From SZUA-38 sp965212525 (GTDB lineage: Bacteria; Pseudomonadota; Gammaproteobacteria; Xanthomonadales; SZUA-38), in contig CBDBVC010000001.1 of the NCBI GenBank assembly GCA_965212525.1, forward strand, positions 1-64,000: a DNA stretch of 64,000 bases. Direction: 5' to 3'. Both the position numbers and the translations under genes were made by a program. Shown piece by piece: positions 30,139 to 38,552 of the stretch. How positions within the stretch are numbered: position 1 is the first letter of the stretch; every line of letters begins with the position of its first letter. The notes beneath the pieces were generated by a model. That model searched no databases. It was not told the DNA's origin and worked only from the letters and a program-made list of their open reading frames with translations.

Positions 30139-31038
30139 ATGTATCCCCTGGCCTACACCGAACCTGTCTTCAGACCGCCCAGCGAATGGAAATCCCTGAT
30201 TCTGCAGGTCACCAACGGCTGCTCCTGGAACCGCTGCACCTTCTGCGAGATGTACACCGACGAGCAGAAGCGATTCAACCACAAGTCCATCGAGGAGGTG
30301 CGCGCCGAGCTGACACACATCAAGGCCATGCGGCTGCCCGTCAAACGCGTGTTCCTGGCCGACGGCGATGCCATGACGCTGTCGACACGGCGGCTGAAGC
30401 TGATTCTCGAGGCCATCAACGACGCCTTTCCCGATCGGCAGCGTATCTCCAGCTACTGCCTGCCGCGCAACCTGCGCCACAAGAGCGTCGAAGAGCTGGC
30501 CGAGCTGCGAGAACTGGGCCTGGACCTGATGTATGTCGGCTGTGAATCGGGTGATGACGAGGTATTGAAACTGATCAGCAAGGGCGAGTCGTTCGATTCA
30601 TCACTCGATGCGCTGAGCAAGATCAGGCAGGCCGGCCTGCGCTCCTCGGTGATGATTCTCAATGGCCTGGGTGGCATGCACAAATCGGTGCAACACATGA
30701 CAAATTCGGCCCGGCTGATGAACGCCGCCCAGCCCGATTACCTGTCAACGCTGGTGCTGTCCTTTCCGCGCGGCGATGCCCGGTTCCGGCACGGCTTTGA
30801 ATCACAGGGTGCCGAGTACGTCCCGCTTGATCAGCATGGCCTGTTCTCCGAGCTACAGCTGCTGGTCTCGGAGCTGGATCTGGAGCGCACGGTATTCCGC
30901 AGCGATCACGCCTCCAACGCGCTGGTGCTGAAGGGCATTCTGGGCCGGGACCGCGACAGGATGCTGTCACAGATCAACGAGGCCATCCATCACCCCGAGC
31001 TGGCCCGTCTGCGGCCCGAATCGATGCGGGGCCTGTAG
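30139..31038 (+). CDS. Radical SAM protein of unknown substrate
   Basis: A 299-residue radical SAM enzyme. The [4Fe-4S] motif is CSWNRCTFC, in ITNGC-type context (LQVTNGCSWNRCTFCEMYT). A second conserved part is VKRVFLADGDAMTLSTRRLK, and DLMYVGCESGDDEVLKLISK is the typical strand pair of this branch. I chose the ATG at 30139 (MYPLAYTEPVFRPPSEW); the frame extends to a TTG at 30100 without support. The product is 2 bases upstream of the SRAP gene and probably co-transcribed with it. The reaction is not evident from sequence. Confidence 0.82.
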   Translation: MYPLAYTEPVFRPPSEWKSLILQVTNGCSWNRCTFCEMYTDEQKRFNHKSIEEVRAELTHIKAMRLPVKRVFLADGDAMTLSTRRLKLILEAINDAFPDRQRISSYCLPRNLRHKSVEELAELRELGLDLMYVGCESGDDEVLKLISKGESFDSSLDALSKIRQAGLRSSVMILNGLGGMHKSVQHMTNSARLMNAAQPDYLSTLVLSFPRGDARFRHGFESQGAEYVPLDQHGLFSELQLLVSELDLERTVFRSDHASNALVLKGILGRDRDRMLSQINEAIHHPELARLRPESMRGL

Positions 31039-31040
31039 CC

Positions 31041-31790
31041 GTGTGCGGTCGACTGGCGATCGTCGCCTCCTACGCCGAGCTGGTGGAGTACTATGACATC
31101 GGTGCCGAATACGATATTTCCTGCAGCGAGGGCGGCATCGAGCGCTACAACTTTCACCCGACGCTGAAACCCACCAAATCCTCCGACGGCACGGTGCTGT
31201 GGCAGCACATGCCCATCATTCACCAGAAGGAGGGCAGCCGTCGACTGAGCCCGATGAACTGGCCCTTCGTCCCGTTCTGGGCCAAGGGGCAGCTGCCGAA
31301 ATTCTCGACCTCCAACTGCCGCTCACAGCCGGATGAAGCCTTCAGCCAGACCATGGCCCAGAAGCCGACCTTTCGAACGGCCTGGCAACGCAATCAGCGC
31401 TGCCTGATTCCGGCCAGCTGGTTCTATGAATGGGATCCGAAGACCAAACCCAAGCAGCCTTGGAAAATCGCCCCGCTGAACGAGGATTATTTCTCCTTCG
31501 CCGGCCTGTGGGATGCCAGCCCGATGGACAACGGCGAGTGGATGCAGTCGTTCACCATCATCACCACCGAACCCAATGCGCTGCTTCGCGATGTGGTCAA
31601 CCATCATCGCAGCCCGGTGGCCCTCAAGCGCGAGCACTGGGACACATGGCTTTCCGGTGACAAGCAGGATGCCGAACAACTGCTGACTCCCTACCCGGCC
31701 GAGGAGATGCTGGCCACGCCGATTGGCCTGGCCATCAACAACCCGACATTCGAGGATGCGGCCATTGCCGACGAAGTGAAGCCGGCCTGA
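31041..31790 (+). CDS. SRAP (HMCES/YedK-like) DNA-protein crosslink protein
   Basis: A 249-residue SOS response-associated peptidase family member. The start is GTG at 31041, so Met1 is removed and Cys2 becomes the N-terminal nucleophile that links to abasic sites. Conserved features are MCGRLAI, YNFHPT (N/P region), Glu130 in ASWFYEW, and the NHHRSPVAL loop near 187-193 that takes the place of the usual H-x-R-M-P. The family protects abasic sites in single-stranded DNA. It follows the radical SAM gene by 2 bases. Confidence 0.92.
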   Translation: MCGRLAIVASYAELVEYYDIGAEYDISCSEGGIERYNFHPTLKPTKSSDGTVLWQHMPIIHQKEGSRRLSPMNWPFVPFWAKGQLPKFSTSNCRSQPDEAFSQTMAQKPTFRTAWQRNQRCLIPASWFYEWDPKTKPKQPWKIAPLNEDYFSFAGLWDASPMDNGEWMQSFTIITTEPNALLRDVVNHHRSPVALKREHWDTWLSGDKQDAEQLLTPYPAEEMLATPIGLAINNPTFEDAAIADEVKPA

Positions 31791-31847
31791 CGCATCTGCA
31801 CAGAATCAGATAAAATGATCGACTGATCACGACCACGGATTCCCGAC

Positions 31848-32672
31848 TTGAACGGACTGCCTATCCTCACCTATCACTCCCTGCATGCGCCGGGAGACAG
31901 CTATGCCGAGAACGATCACGTCGCACTGGCCAGCGATCTGGAGACGCTGCACAAACTGGGTTTTGAGTGTGTCAGTCTGTCGGAGATCGCCGATCGGGTG
32001 ATCGCCGGTGATCGGGAGTGGCTCGAGTCGGGTCACAAGGTCGGTCTCAGCTTTGACGACGGCGTCAATCACGACTTTATCGACTTTGTTCATCCCGACA
32101 TTCCGACACTGAAGAGTTTTCATACCATACTGGCTGAATTCAACCAGAAGCACCGCCTCAAATGGCGTACCAGCTTCAGAGCAACCAGCTTCGTGATCGC
32201 CAGCCAGGATGCCACGCGCATTCTAGATCAGACCTGTATCGCCGGCCGCGGCGACTGGCACGACGGCTGGTGGCTGCAGGCCGCTCAGTCGGGCCTGATC
32301 CAGATTGGAAACCACAGCTGGGATCACCTGCATGGCACGCTGCCACGCGTGTTTCACAGCCGTGACGCACGCGATGATTTCAGTCAGGTGGACAACGAGG
32401 AAGACGCCCAGGATCAGATCCACAATGCCGAAATCTACATCCGGTCGGTCATCGGCCAGCAACACGCCACAGGTCTGTTCGCCTACCCGGACGGCAGGCG
32501 TCATGCCTTCCTGACTGAACGCTACCTGCCTGAGCAGGATCTGATTCGGGCTGCATTCACCACCGACGGTAGGCCTGTCACGGCAGCCGACAACCGATGG
32601 GAAATCCCCCGCTATACCTGCGGCGACCACTGGAACTCGGCCGAGTCGCTGCGCGTACTGCTTAAATCATGA
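31848..32672 (+). CDS. Polysaccharide deacetylase (NodB-like)
   Basis: A 274-residue NodB-fold protein. The TTG at 31848 gives MNGLPILTYHSLHAPGD, a good family N-terminus. LSFDDGVNHDF carries the metal-binding Asp pair, and NHSWDHLHG carries the metal His-x-x-x-His. No signal peptide is visible, so it acts in the cytosol or is exported without Sec. It probably removes N-acetyl groups from a glycan precursor. Its stop overlaps the sulfotransferase start (ATGA), suggesting a joint role in glycan modification. Confidence 0.85.
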   Translation: MNGLPILTYHSLHAPGDSYAENDHVALASDLETLHKLGFECVSLSEIADRVIAGDREWLESGHKVGLSFDDGVNHDFIDFVHPDIPTLKSFHTILAEFNQKHRLKWRTSFRATSFVIASQDATRILDQTCIAGRGDWHDGWWLQAAQSGLIQIGNHSWDHLHGTLPRVFHSRDARDDFSQVDNEEDAQDQIHNAEIYIRSVIGQQHATGLFAYPDGRRHAFLTERYLPEQDLIRAAFTTDGRPVTAADNRWEIPRYTCGDHWNSAESLRVLLKS

Positions 32673-33439
32673 GCATGGAGTCCATCAGACGACCCGACTT
32701 TCTCATCATCGGCGCCCAGAAATGCGGCACCAGCTGGCTGCACCACCACCTGAAACAATCCGATACCATCTTCATGCCCGAGGACAAGGATGTGGAACAT
32801 TTCAGCTATGTCGGGAACCTCAATCAGGCTGCGTTTGAGTCCTACTGTCAGCGGTTTGATTCAGCAGAGGGCAATCAGATCATCGGCGATGCCAATGCCG
32901 GCTATTTCTGGACGCGAACCGATTCTGACTGGAACCGGCAGCCAGACAGCTTCAACCCGGATATCCCGGGCAGTGTCCACTCGTTCTGCGGCCCGGATCT
33001 GAAACTGATCGTCATGCTGCGCGATCCCGTGGAAAGGGCGATTTCAGCCTACCTGCATCACATACGGCACGGCGCCATCACGCCTGACACTTCGATCCTG
33101 GACATCAGTCTGCCGCTGGGCATCATCGACATGGGCTTTTACGACACGCATCTGAACAACTGGCGAGCGTATTACCCGGATGAGCAGATTCTGGTTCTGA
33201 ACAAGATGCCTCTGGATGCGCCGCTGGCCGTCGAGATCATGACCGAAGCCTGCGACTTTCTGGGTGCCGACCACATCCGACCCGATCAGTACTACCTTCA
33301 GCCTGTGTTTCCAGGCCTGAAACGAAGTGTTGATGCAGCAGGCGTGTGGCTTGCGGAGGACCAGGAAAACTCGAGGACGCTGGTAATCTCGGCTGACGAA
33401 ATGAGGCAACTTGCTGAAATATTTCAGTTTGAACCCTGA
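32669..33439 (+). CDS. Sulfotransferase, PAPS-dependent
   Basis: A 256-residue sulfotransferase. The 5' phosphosulfate-binding motif is IIGAQKCGTSWLHHHL (about residues 13-28) and the 3' phosphate-binding motif is LIVMLRDPVERAISAYLHH (~111-129), as in heparan-type and related Stf proteins. It transfers sulfate from PAPS to a hydroxyl or amine. It overlaps the deacetylase by four bases and overlaps the convergent GNAT gene by 16 bases at its 3' end. Confidence 0.88.
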   Translation: MSMESIRRPDFLIIGAQKCGTSWLHHHLKQSDTIFMPEDKDVEHFSYVGNLNQAAFESYCQRFDSAEGNQIIGDANAGYFWTRTDSDWNRQPDSFNPDIPGSVHSFCGPDLKLIVMLRDPVERAISAYLHHIRHGAITPDTSILDISLPLGIIDMGFYDTHLNNWRAYYPDEQILVLNKMPLDAPLAVEIMTEACDFLGADHIRPDQYYLQPVFPGLKRSVDAAGVWLAEDQENSRTLVISADEMRQLAEIFQFEP

Positions 33440-33843
33440 GAATAAACCATTCCTGATGCACCTTCAGGTCTGCAGGCAAAGCCTCGCTTCTCGTAAAATG
33501 GCTGCTTGCCTCTTGCGGAAAATAACTGGATATCCCGGATGTTGTGCTGTTCGCAGTGCTCTAGAAGACACTGAAGGATTTGCGTGGCGATTCCCTGCTG
33601 TTGGTGAGTGGGCATGACAATCATGTCGTAGATCATGGCATAGAGGACGCCGTCGGAAACCAGGCGGCCGAAACCGATCAGATTGTCCCCTTCGAAGGCT
33701 GAGATGTTGTACCAGCTGTTGTTGAGTGCCGACGCCAGTTCATCGATAGTTGCCTGATACTTGTCATTCCAGCCGGTGGTGTTGAACAGGGCCATGTACT
33801 GATCCGGGTCAGGTTTGTCTGTGGTGTAGGTGATCTCGGTCAT
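33424..33843 (-). CDS. GNAT-family acetyltransferase
   Basis: A 139-residue GNAT protein from the ATG at 33843 (MTEITYTTDKPDPDQYMALF). Motif A is DMIVMPTHQQQGIATQILQC with the acetyl-CoA Q-x-x-G-I-A/G loop, and IRDIQLFSARGKQPFYEKRGF is motif B. It probably acetylates an amine of a small molecule or protein. It is convergent with the sulfotransferase and the 3' ends overlap. Confidence 0.86.
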   Translation of the reverse strand: MTEITYTTDKPDPDQYMALFNTTGWNDKYQATIDELASALNNSWYNISAFEGDNLIGFGRLVSDGVLYAMIYDMIVMPTHQQQGIATQILQCLLEHCEQHNIRDIQLFSARGKQPFYEKRGFACRPEGASGMVYSQGSN

Positions 33844-33931
33844 GACCTGTTTATCGCATGGATGACAGGGCTTGATCAATGTCAGTTGGGGCTATGTAGC
33901 AACTTGGGTAAAACGCGTTGTGGAAATCAAA

Positions 33932-34088
33932 ATGGATTCCCGCCTGCGCGGGAAGGACAACCAACTATTCGTTTAGTAGTGTTCGTTGCTTCGGTTCAAC
34001 AACTTGCACTGATGCAATACAGGTCCCTCGGCTGCGCTCGGGACGACACGATACCTGTGAATGGATTCCCGTCTGCGCGGGAATGACA
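33932..34088. repeat. REP-like GC-rich short palindromes
   Basis: Two near-identical units at 33932-33959 and 34061-34088 share the core GGATTCCCGCCTGCGCGGGA (second copy with T for C). A third related GC-rich palindrome, CCCTCGGCTGCGCTCGGG, lies at 34024-34041. These resemble REP elements common between genes in many proteobacteria. They lie between the GNAT gene and the Ycf46-like gene. Confidence 0.7.
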
Positions 34089-34100
34089 CTGCTTGGAAGG

Positions 34101-35582
34101 TCAGTCGGCAGGGACGGTGCGGCTGGAGGCCCAGTGCCGGAGATAGGCGATCTTTTCGGCCATGACCACCGACAGCGGTTTGGTGCTTTCGATGGCGTGC
34201 GTCAGCATGGCTTCATCCAAGGGCTTCTTTTCGGCGATCGAAGAATACAGCGCCGAGACGATCACCTGTTCGATTTCTGAACCGGAGAAGCCGGTAGCGG
34301 CGACCGAGAGTTTCATCAGGTCAAATTGTTCGGCATCCTGCTTGCGCTTGTTGAGGTGAATCTCGAAGATCTTGGCGCGTACCTCTTCGGACGGCAGATC
34401 GACAAAGAAGATTTCGTCGAAACGGCCCTTGCGCACCAGTTCTGGCGGTAGCGATTCAATGTCGTTGGCAGTGGCCACGAGGAAGACGCGTTCTTCGTGT
34501 TCGGCCATCCAGGTCAGCAGCGTACCCAGCACGCGCTTGGAGGTACCGCCGTCGGAATCACCGACCGAGATACCCTTCTCGATCTCGTCGATCCACATCA
34601 CACAGGGTTCCATGATCTCGGCATTCTTCAGTGACTCGCGCAGGTTGCGCTCGGTCTCACCGTGGTACTTGTTGTAGATGGCGCCGAAATCCATGCGCAG
34701 CAGCGGCACGCCGAAGCCCGAGGCCACGGCCTTGGCGGCCATGCTCTTGCCGCAACCCTGAACACCGAGCAGCAGCACACCCTTGGGTGAATCCAGGCCG
34801 AATTCGGCCGCGCCAGACTGAAACACGGGCTTGCGCTGCTTGATCCAGTGTTTCAGGTTGTTGAGACCGGCAATGTCTTCGAAACTGATCAGATCGTATT
34901 CGTAGGTCAGCACCCCACCGCGATTGAGCAGCGAGAATTTCTGTTCCATCACGTGCTGGATGTCTTCGGAGGTGATCGCACCGTCGTTGTAGATGGCGTT
35001 GCAGGCCAGCCGGCGCGCATCCTCCAGGGTGAGCCCCTTCAGGTTCTGGATCAGGATCTGCAGCGCCTTCTGACTCACCTGAATGCGGCGACCGTCATGC
35101 TGTCTGGACCATTCGAAGGCCTCCTCGCGGATCATCTTCTCGAGCATCTCGTCGTTGGGCAGGTCCAGATCGAACGAGGCGGTGTAGCTGAGCAGTTCTT
35201 CCGGCAGCTCCATCTTGGGAGAAACCATAACGACCGTGTGCTTGGCCACGCCATCGCGAATCGCGATCTCCCGCAGGCGGCGAATGATCTTGGGGTCCTT
35301 CAGGTAGGGATGGAAATCCAGCAGAAGGTATATCGACGGTTCAGTGGTCTTGCTGATGTGTGCCAGGGCCAGCTCCGGTTCCTGGTGCTTCATGCCGAAA
35401 TCGGCCAGCATGAGATCCAGCCGTTCCATGCCGGAATTGATGCTCCATTTATTCAGTGGCCGGAGCACATCGCCCAGCGCATGCTGTACCAGATTGATGG
35501 CGCGCTCTTCCTCGGAGGTTTCGATGAGGATCAGCGGCACACTGGATTTGATCAGAAGAACAAGGTCTTTCACCTGACTCAT
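34101..35582 (-). CDS. AAA ATPase, Ycf46-type
   Basis: A 493-residue AAA+ ATPase. The ATG at 35582 (MSQVKDLVLLIKSSVPLILIE) is chosen as the Ycf46-type N-terminus; earlier in-frame sequence is unrelated. Walker A is GVQGCGKSMAAKA, Walker B is VMWIDEIEKG, and the second-region RKGRFDEIFFVDLPS is the AAA sensor/Arg-finger part. Homologues in cyanobacteria and chloroplasts (Ycf46) affect CO2-related photosynthesis control; in heterotrophs the role is unknown. Confidence 0.88.
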   Translation of the reverse strand: MSQVKDLVLLIKSSVPLILIETSEEERAINLVQHALGDVLRPLNKWSINSGMERLDLMLADFGMKHQEPELALAHISKTTEPSIYLLLDFHPYLKDPKIIRRLREIAIRDGVAKHTVVMVSPKMELPEELLSYTASFDLDLPNDEMLEKMIREEAFEWSRQHDGRRIQVSQKALQILIQNLKGLTLEDARRLACNAIYNDGAITSEDIQHVMEQKFSLLNRGGVLTYEYDLISFEDIAGLNNLKHWIKQRKPVFQSGAAEFGLDSPKGVLLLGVQGCGKSMAAKAVASGFGVPLLRMDFGAIYNKYHGETERNLRESLKNAEIMEPCVMWIDEIEKGISVGDSDGGTSKRVLGTLLTWMAEHEERVFLVATANDIESLPPELVRKGRFDEIFFVDLPSEEVRAKIFEIHLNKRKQDAEQFDLMKLSVAATGFSGSEIEQVIVSALYSSIAEKKPLDEAMLTHAIESTKPLSVVMAEKIAYLRHWASSRTVPAD

Positions 35583-35604
35583 GATAACTGTCTGTTTCCC
35601 GTAT

Positions 35605-36525
35605 TCATGTTGAAGGGTTCTCTGCCGGAGCACGTGGGCGCGTCTCCAGACGCGTGGCCAGATAGAGTCCGAGCAGAACCATGACCGAGCCGACGATGTC
35701 GAGATGGCTGGTGGGGCGATCAAAGAAAATCACGTCCCAGACCATCGACAGGGCTGGTTGCAGTAACAATACCACACCGACGATTGATGCTGGAAGAGAT
35801 GGCATGGCCCGCGTGATCAGCAGCCAGCCGATTACCTGGCAAAACACACCCAGTGCCAGCAGTGCCAGCAGTGAATTCAGGTCCGGAATGGCGAAACTGT
35901 TGTCCTCAAAACCCACCTGAATCGCCAGCATGGCCCCGCACAGCAGCGAGATCATGGCCAGGTTGGCCAGCGGGCTCAGCGTGTCCGGAAAGGACTGTAC
36001 ACGCCGCATAGTAAGCAGGAAACCGGTGTATGACAACGCTGTTAACAGTCCGAAGATCACGCCCTGGTGATAATCCTCGGTGACCTCGCTCCAGTCCAGT
36101 CCCACCAGCATGAAGACGCCGGAAAATGCAGTGATCAGGCCAATGCTGAATCGCAGTGTGATCTTCTCACGCAGAAACAGAAAACCGATCACGGCCAGGA
36201 AGAACACCTGCAGGTTGGCCAGGATGGTCGCCAGGCCCGGTCCAATGCTGTGAATGCTGCGGTGCCAGAAAGCCAGGTCCAGTGCAAAGAAGAACGCCGG
36301 TGGTGCCAGCCTGAACAGGTAACCCACACCCATCCAGACGACACGTCGCTGAATCAGGCAGATGACGAACAGCAATACGCCACCGATCAGCATGCGGTAG
36401 AAACCGGCCGTGGTGGGCGCTACGTCGGCAATCTTCACCCACGGTGCCGACGTACTGATGAGCACGGCACCCAGCAGGATGCTGAACAGGGCGGCCTTGC
36501 CGCTGCCGGCTATGGATCGGATCAT
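35605..36525 (-). CDS. EamA/DMT-family transporter
   Basis: A 306-residue inner-membrane protein with about ten hydrophobic segments in two EamA repeats (for example GKAALFSILLGAVLISTS and GLATILANLQVFFLAVIGFL in the first, SVMVLLGLYLATR in the second). The ATG at 36525 has AAGGAAAA 8 bases upstream and is preferred; an earlier ATG at 36555 has no binding site. DMT proteins export or import metabolites; the substrate cannot be read from sequence. It precedes the Ycf46-like gene, 22 bases away. Confidence 0.85.
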   Translation of the reverse strand: MIRSIAGSGKAALFSILLGAVLISTSAPWVKIADVAPTTAGFYRMLIGGVLLFVICLIQRRVVWMGVGYLFRLAPPAFFFALDLAFWHRSIHSIGPGLATILANLQVFFLAVIGFLFLREKITLRFSIGLITAFSGVFMLVGLDWSEVTEDYHQGVIFGLLTALSYTGFLLTMRRVQSFPDTLSPLANLAMISLLCGAMLAIQVGFEDNSFAIPDLNSLLALLALGVFCQVIGWLLITRAMPSLPASIVGVVLLLQPALSMVWDVIFFDRPTSHLDIVGSVMVLLGLYLATRLETRPRAPAENPST

Positions 36526-36816
36526 GTGCTGTTTTCCTTCACCCGATTCCCGCATGGGAACGATTCTGATGTTTTCAGGTGTGTTTCAAGTGTATGGACA
36601 GTTGAAAAACGGGTCGCGCATTGTACCAACAAGGGCGCAGAACAGAAACGTCAATTGTGCCTGGAGAATGAGTCAGTCAGGAAGAACGAGGTGTGTCAGT
36701 AGCCAATCAGGCTTTAAGTTCCACATTGAGTCATGGAACAGCTCAATTCCATGGTCAATGCAGTTGGGAGAGTCAGGTGTTGCGTCGCAGGATAATTGCA
36801 GCCAAATACACGGCGA

Positions 36817-37032
36817 TCAGGCCACGCACTTCTTGCTGGTGCGGATACAGCGCAGCTGGCTGATGGCCTCCAGTTGCTGTGTGATCAGATCCAGCTCATT
36901 CAGCAGCAGCTGGCAATCACGCGACTGGCCGCGAATATCCACCAGTGCGCGGGTAATTTCATCCATGCGTTCAAGCAATGCAGTTTCCTGTGTTTCAAGG
37001 TCGGGTAATTGTGTCGTTTTGGGTGCTTTCAT
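36817..37032 (-). CDS. Small coiled-coil protein B of a pair
   Basis: A 71-residue protein I do not recognise. It is nearly all helix, with charged heptads (PDLETQETALLERMDEITRA, QLLLNELDLITQQLEAIS), and ends QLRCIRTSKKCVA. The start at 37032 overlaps the upstream tiny gene's stop (ATGA on the reverse strand), which supports translation of both. No domain is evident. The family may be a local helical adaptor. Confidence 0.6.
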   Translation of the reverse strand: MKAPKTTQLPDLETQETALLERMDEITRALVDIRGQSRDCQLLLNELDLITQQLEAISQLRCIRTSKKCVA

Positions 37033-37181
37033 GACAGAGCCCTCAGTTTCTGTCGGTTAATGGAAATTTCGCGAATCACATTTTTCGCCAGTTCACTGCG
37101 TTCGTTGGCATGTGACATGCTCAAACGAATCAGTTCCTGCTGCAGTTCGCGAATACGCTGGTTTATTTCAGTCTTGCTCAT
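37029..37181 (-). CDS. Small coiled-coil protein A of a pair (50 residues)
   Basis: A 50-residue open frame too short to be found at a 60-codon cutoff. It starts MSKTEINQRIRELQQEL and ends INRQKLRALS, and is strongly helical and charged. Its stop (37029-37031) overlaps the start of the 71-residue gene, giving translational coupling. The ribosome binding site is weak (AAAGAACAACCCG). I cannot assign a function. Confidence 0.55.
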   Translation of the reverse strand: MSKTEINQRIRELQQELIRLSMSHANERSELAKNVIREISINRQKLRALS

Positions 37182-37286
37182 CGGGTTGTTCTTTGTTTAC
37201 TCTAACGATCGAGGCTCTACTGTATGTAATATGCCAGCAAGCCAGTAGGGGCAGATCTCAAACCAGTCTGTAGGATATTTCCGACT

Positions 37287-38486
37287 ATGACCCAAAATGA
37301 CGCGCTAACTGATTCACCCCCGGCCATCCAGGACGATACCGCCACCACAGGCACCGAAACTGCCGCTGAAAGCGCCGATATTGTCACCGATCTGTCCAAC
37401 CCCTACGACTGGCTACCCGAGTCACTGAGGCCGGCCTGGGACTTCCTGCAGGATTACCCCTTCATGCGTGCGCTGGTCATTGTTGTCGTCGGCTGGATTG
37501 CCGCCAAACTGATCTGGATCATCATTCGTAACGTGATCGGCCGGCTGGTCAGCAAAACCAAGACCGAGCTGGATGACCAGATCATGGCCCTGATCGAACG
37601 GCCGGTGTTCGTGTCGCTGTTCTACGTGTTCCTGGCCATGGCGGTGGTCAGTCTACAGCTGTCTGATACGCTGACCTCCAACCTGATCCGTGCCCTGGCC
37701 TCGATTGCCGTCATCATCTGGATGAGTGCTGCCTTCCCGATCATGCGATTGCTGCTGGATTCACTGGCACGGCTCAGGGATCGCTACGAATTCGTGCAGG
37801 AACGCACCCTGCCATTGCTGAACATGGTGTCCACCATACTGCTGGTGGCCTCGGTCAGTTACATCCTGCTGGCGATCTGGAAAATCGACGCCACCGCGTG
37901 GCTGGCCTCGGCCGGTGTCATCGGTATTGCCGTCGGTTTTGCCGCCAAGGATTCACTGGCCAACCTGTTCTCGGGCATCTTCATCGTCGTCGACACGCCC
38001 TACAAGGTGGGGGATTACATCAACCTCGATTCCGGTGAGCGCGGCATGGTGACGCATGTCGGCATGCGATCCACCCGCCTGCTTACCCGCGACGACATCG
38101 AGGTGACCGTGCCCAATGCCGTGATCGCCAATGCCAAGATTACCAACGAAAGCGGTGGCCGCTGGGAAAAACGGCGATTACGCATTGCTGTCGGTGTGGC
38201 CTACGGCTCGGATCTGGATCAGGTGGTCGATACCCTGATGGCGGTTGGCGAGGCTCATCCTGCCACCTGCCCGGAACCGAAGCATCGCGTCAGGATGCGT
38301 GCCTTCGGTGCCTCCAGCATCGACTTCGAACTGCTGGTCTGGGTGGACGAACCCGAACTGCGCGGCAAGGTCACACACCAGCTGCTGATGGCCGTCTACA
38401 AGGCATTCAACGAGGCTGGCATCGAGATTCCATACGCCAAGCAGGATCTCTACATCAAGGAAATGCCCGGCACGGCATCAGACTAG
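37287..38486 (+). CDS. MscS-family mechanosensitive channel
   Basis: A 399-residue small-conductance mechanosensitive channel. It has about five membrane helices (ALVIVVVGWIAAKLIWIII, VSLFYVFLAMAVV, IRALASIAVIIWMSAAF, NMVSTILLVASVSYILLAIW), and the pore-lining helix ASAGVIGIAVGFAAKDSLAN (the MscS TM3 type). VVDTPYKVGDYINLDSGERG is the beta domain. It releases solutes under hypo-osmotic shock. It is longer at the N-terminus than E. coli MscS and closer to the YbdG/YbiO-type members. Confidence 0.9.
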   Translation: MTQNDALTDSPPAIQDDTATTGTETAAESADIVTDLSNPYDWLPESLRPAWDFLQDYPFMRALVIVVVGWIAAKLIWIIIRNVIGRLVSKTKTELDDQIMALIERPVFVSLFYVFLAMAVVSLQLSDTLTSNLIRALASIAVIIWMSAAFPIMRLLLDSLARLRDRYEFVQERTLPLLNMVSTILLVASVSYILLAIWKIDATAWLASAGVIGIAVGFAAKDSLANLFSGIFIVVDTPYKVGDYINLDSGERGMVTHVGMRSTRLLTRDDIEVTVPNAVIANAKITNESGGRWEKRRLRIAVGVAYGSDLDQVVDTLMAVGEAHPATCPEPKHRVRMRAFGASSIDFELLVWVDEPELRGKVTHQLLMAVYKAFNEAGIEIPYAKQDLYIKEMPGTASD

Positions 38487-38552
38487 GGATTCAGAGCGGC
38501 AGTCGGATCGACTGTCGCTCGTCAGATGACTGTTGCAGGATTGAGACGGCGT

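Noticed and set aside
36556..36816. Possible gene in the gap before the small coiled-coil pair
   Set aside because: No frame with coding character or start site was found; seen as intergenic.
38487..38552. Short palindrome between MscS and the BNR gene (CAGTCGGATCGACTG)
   Set aside because: No T run and a short stem; not strong enough to call a terminator.
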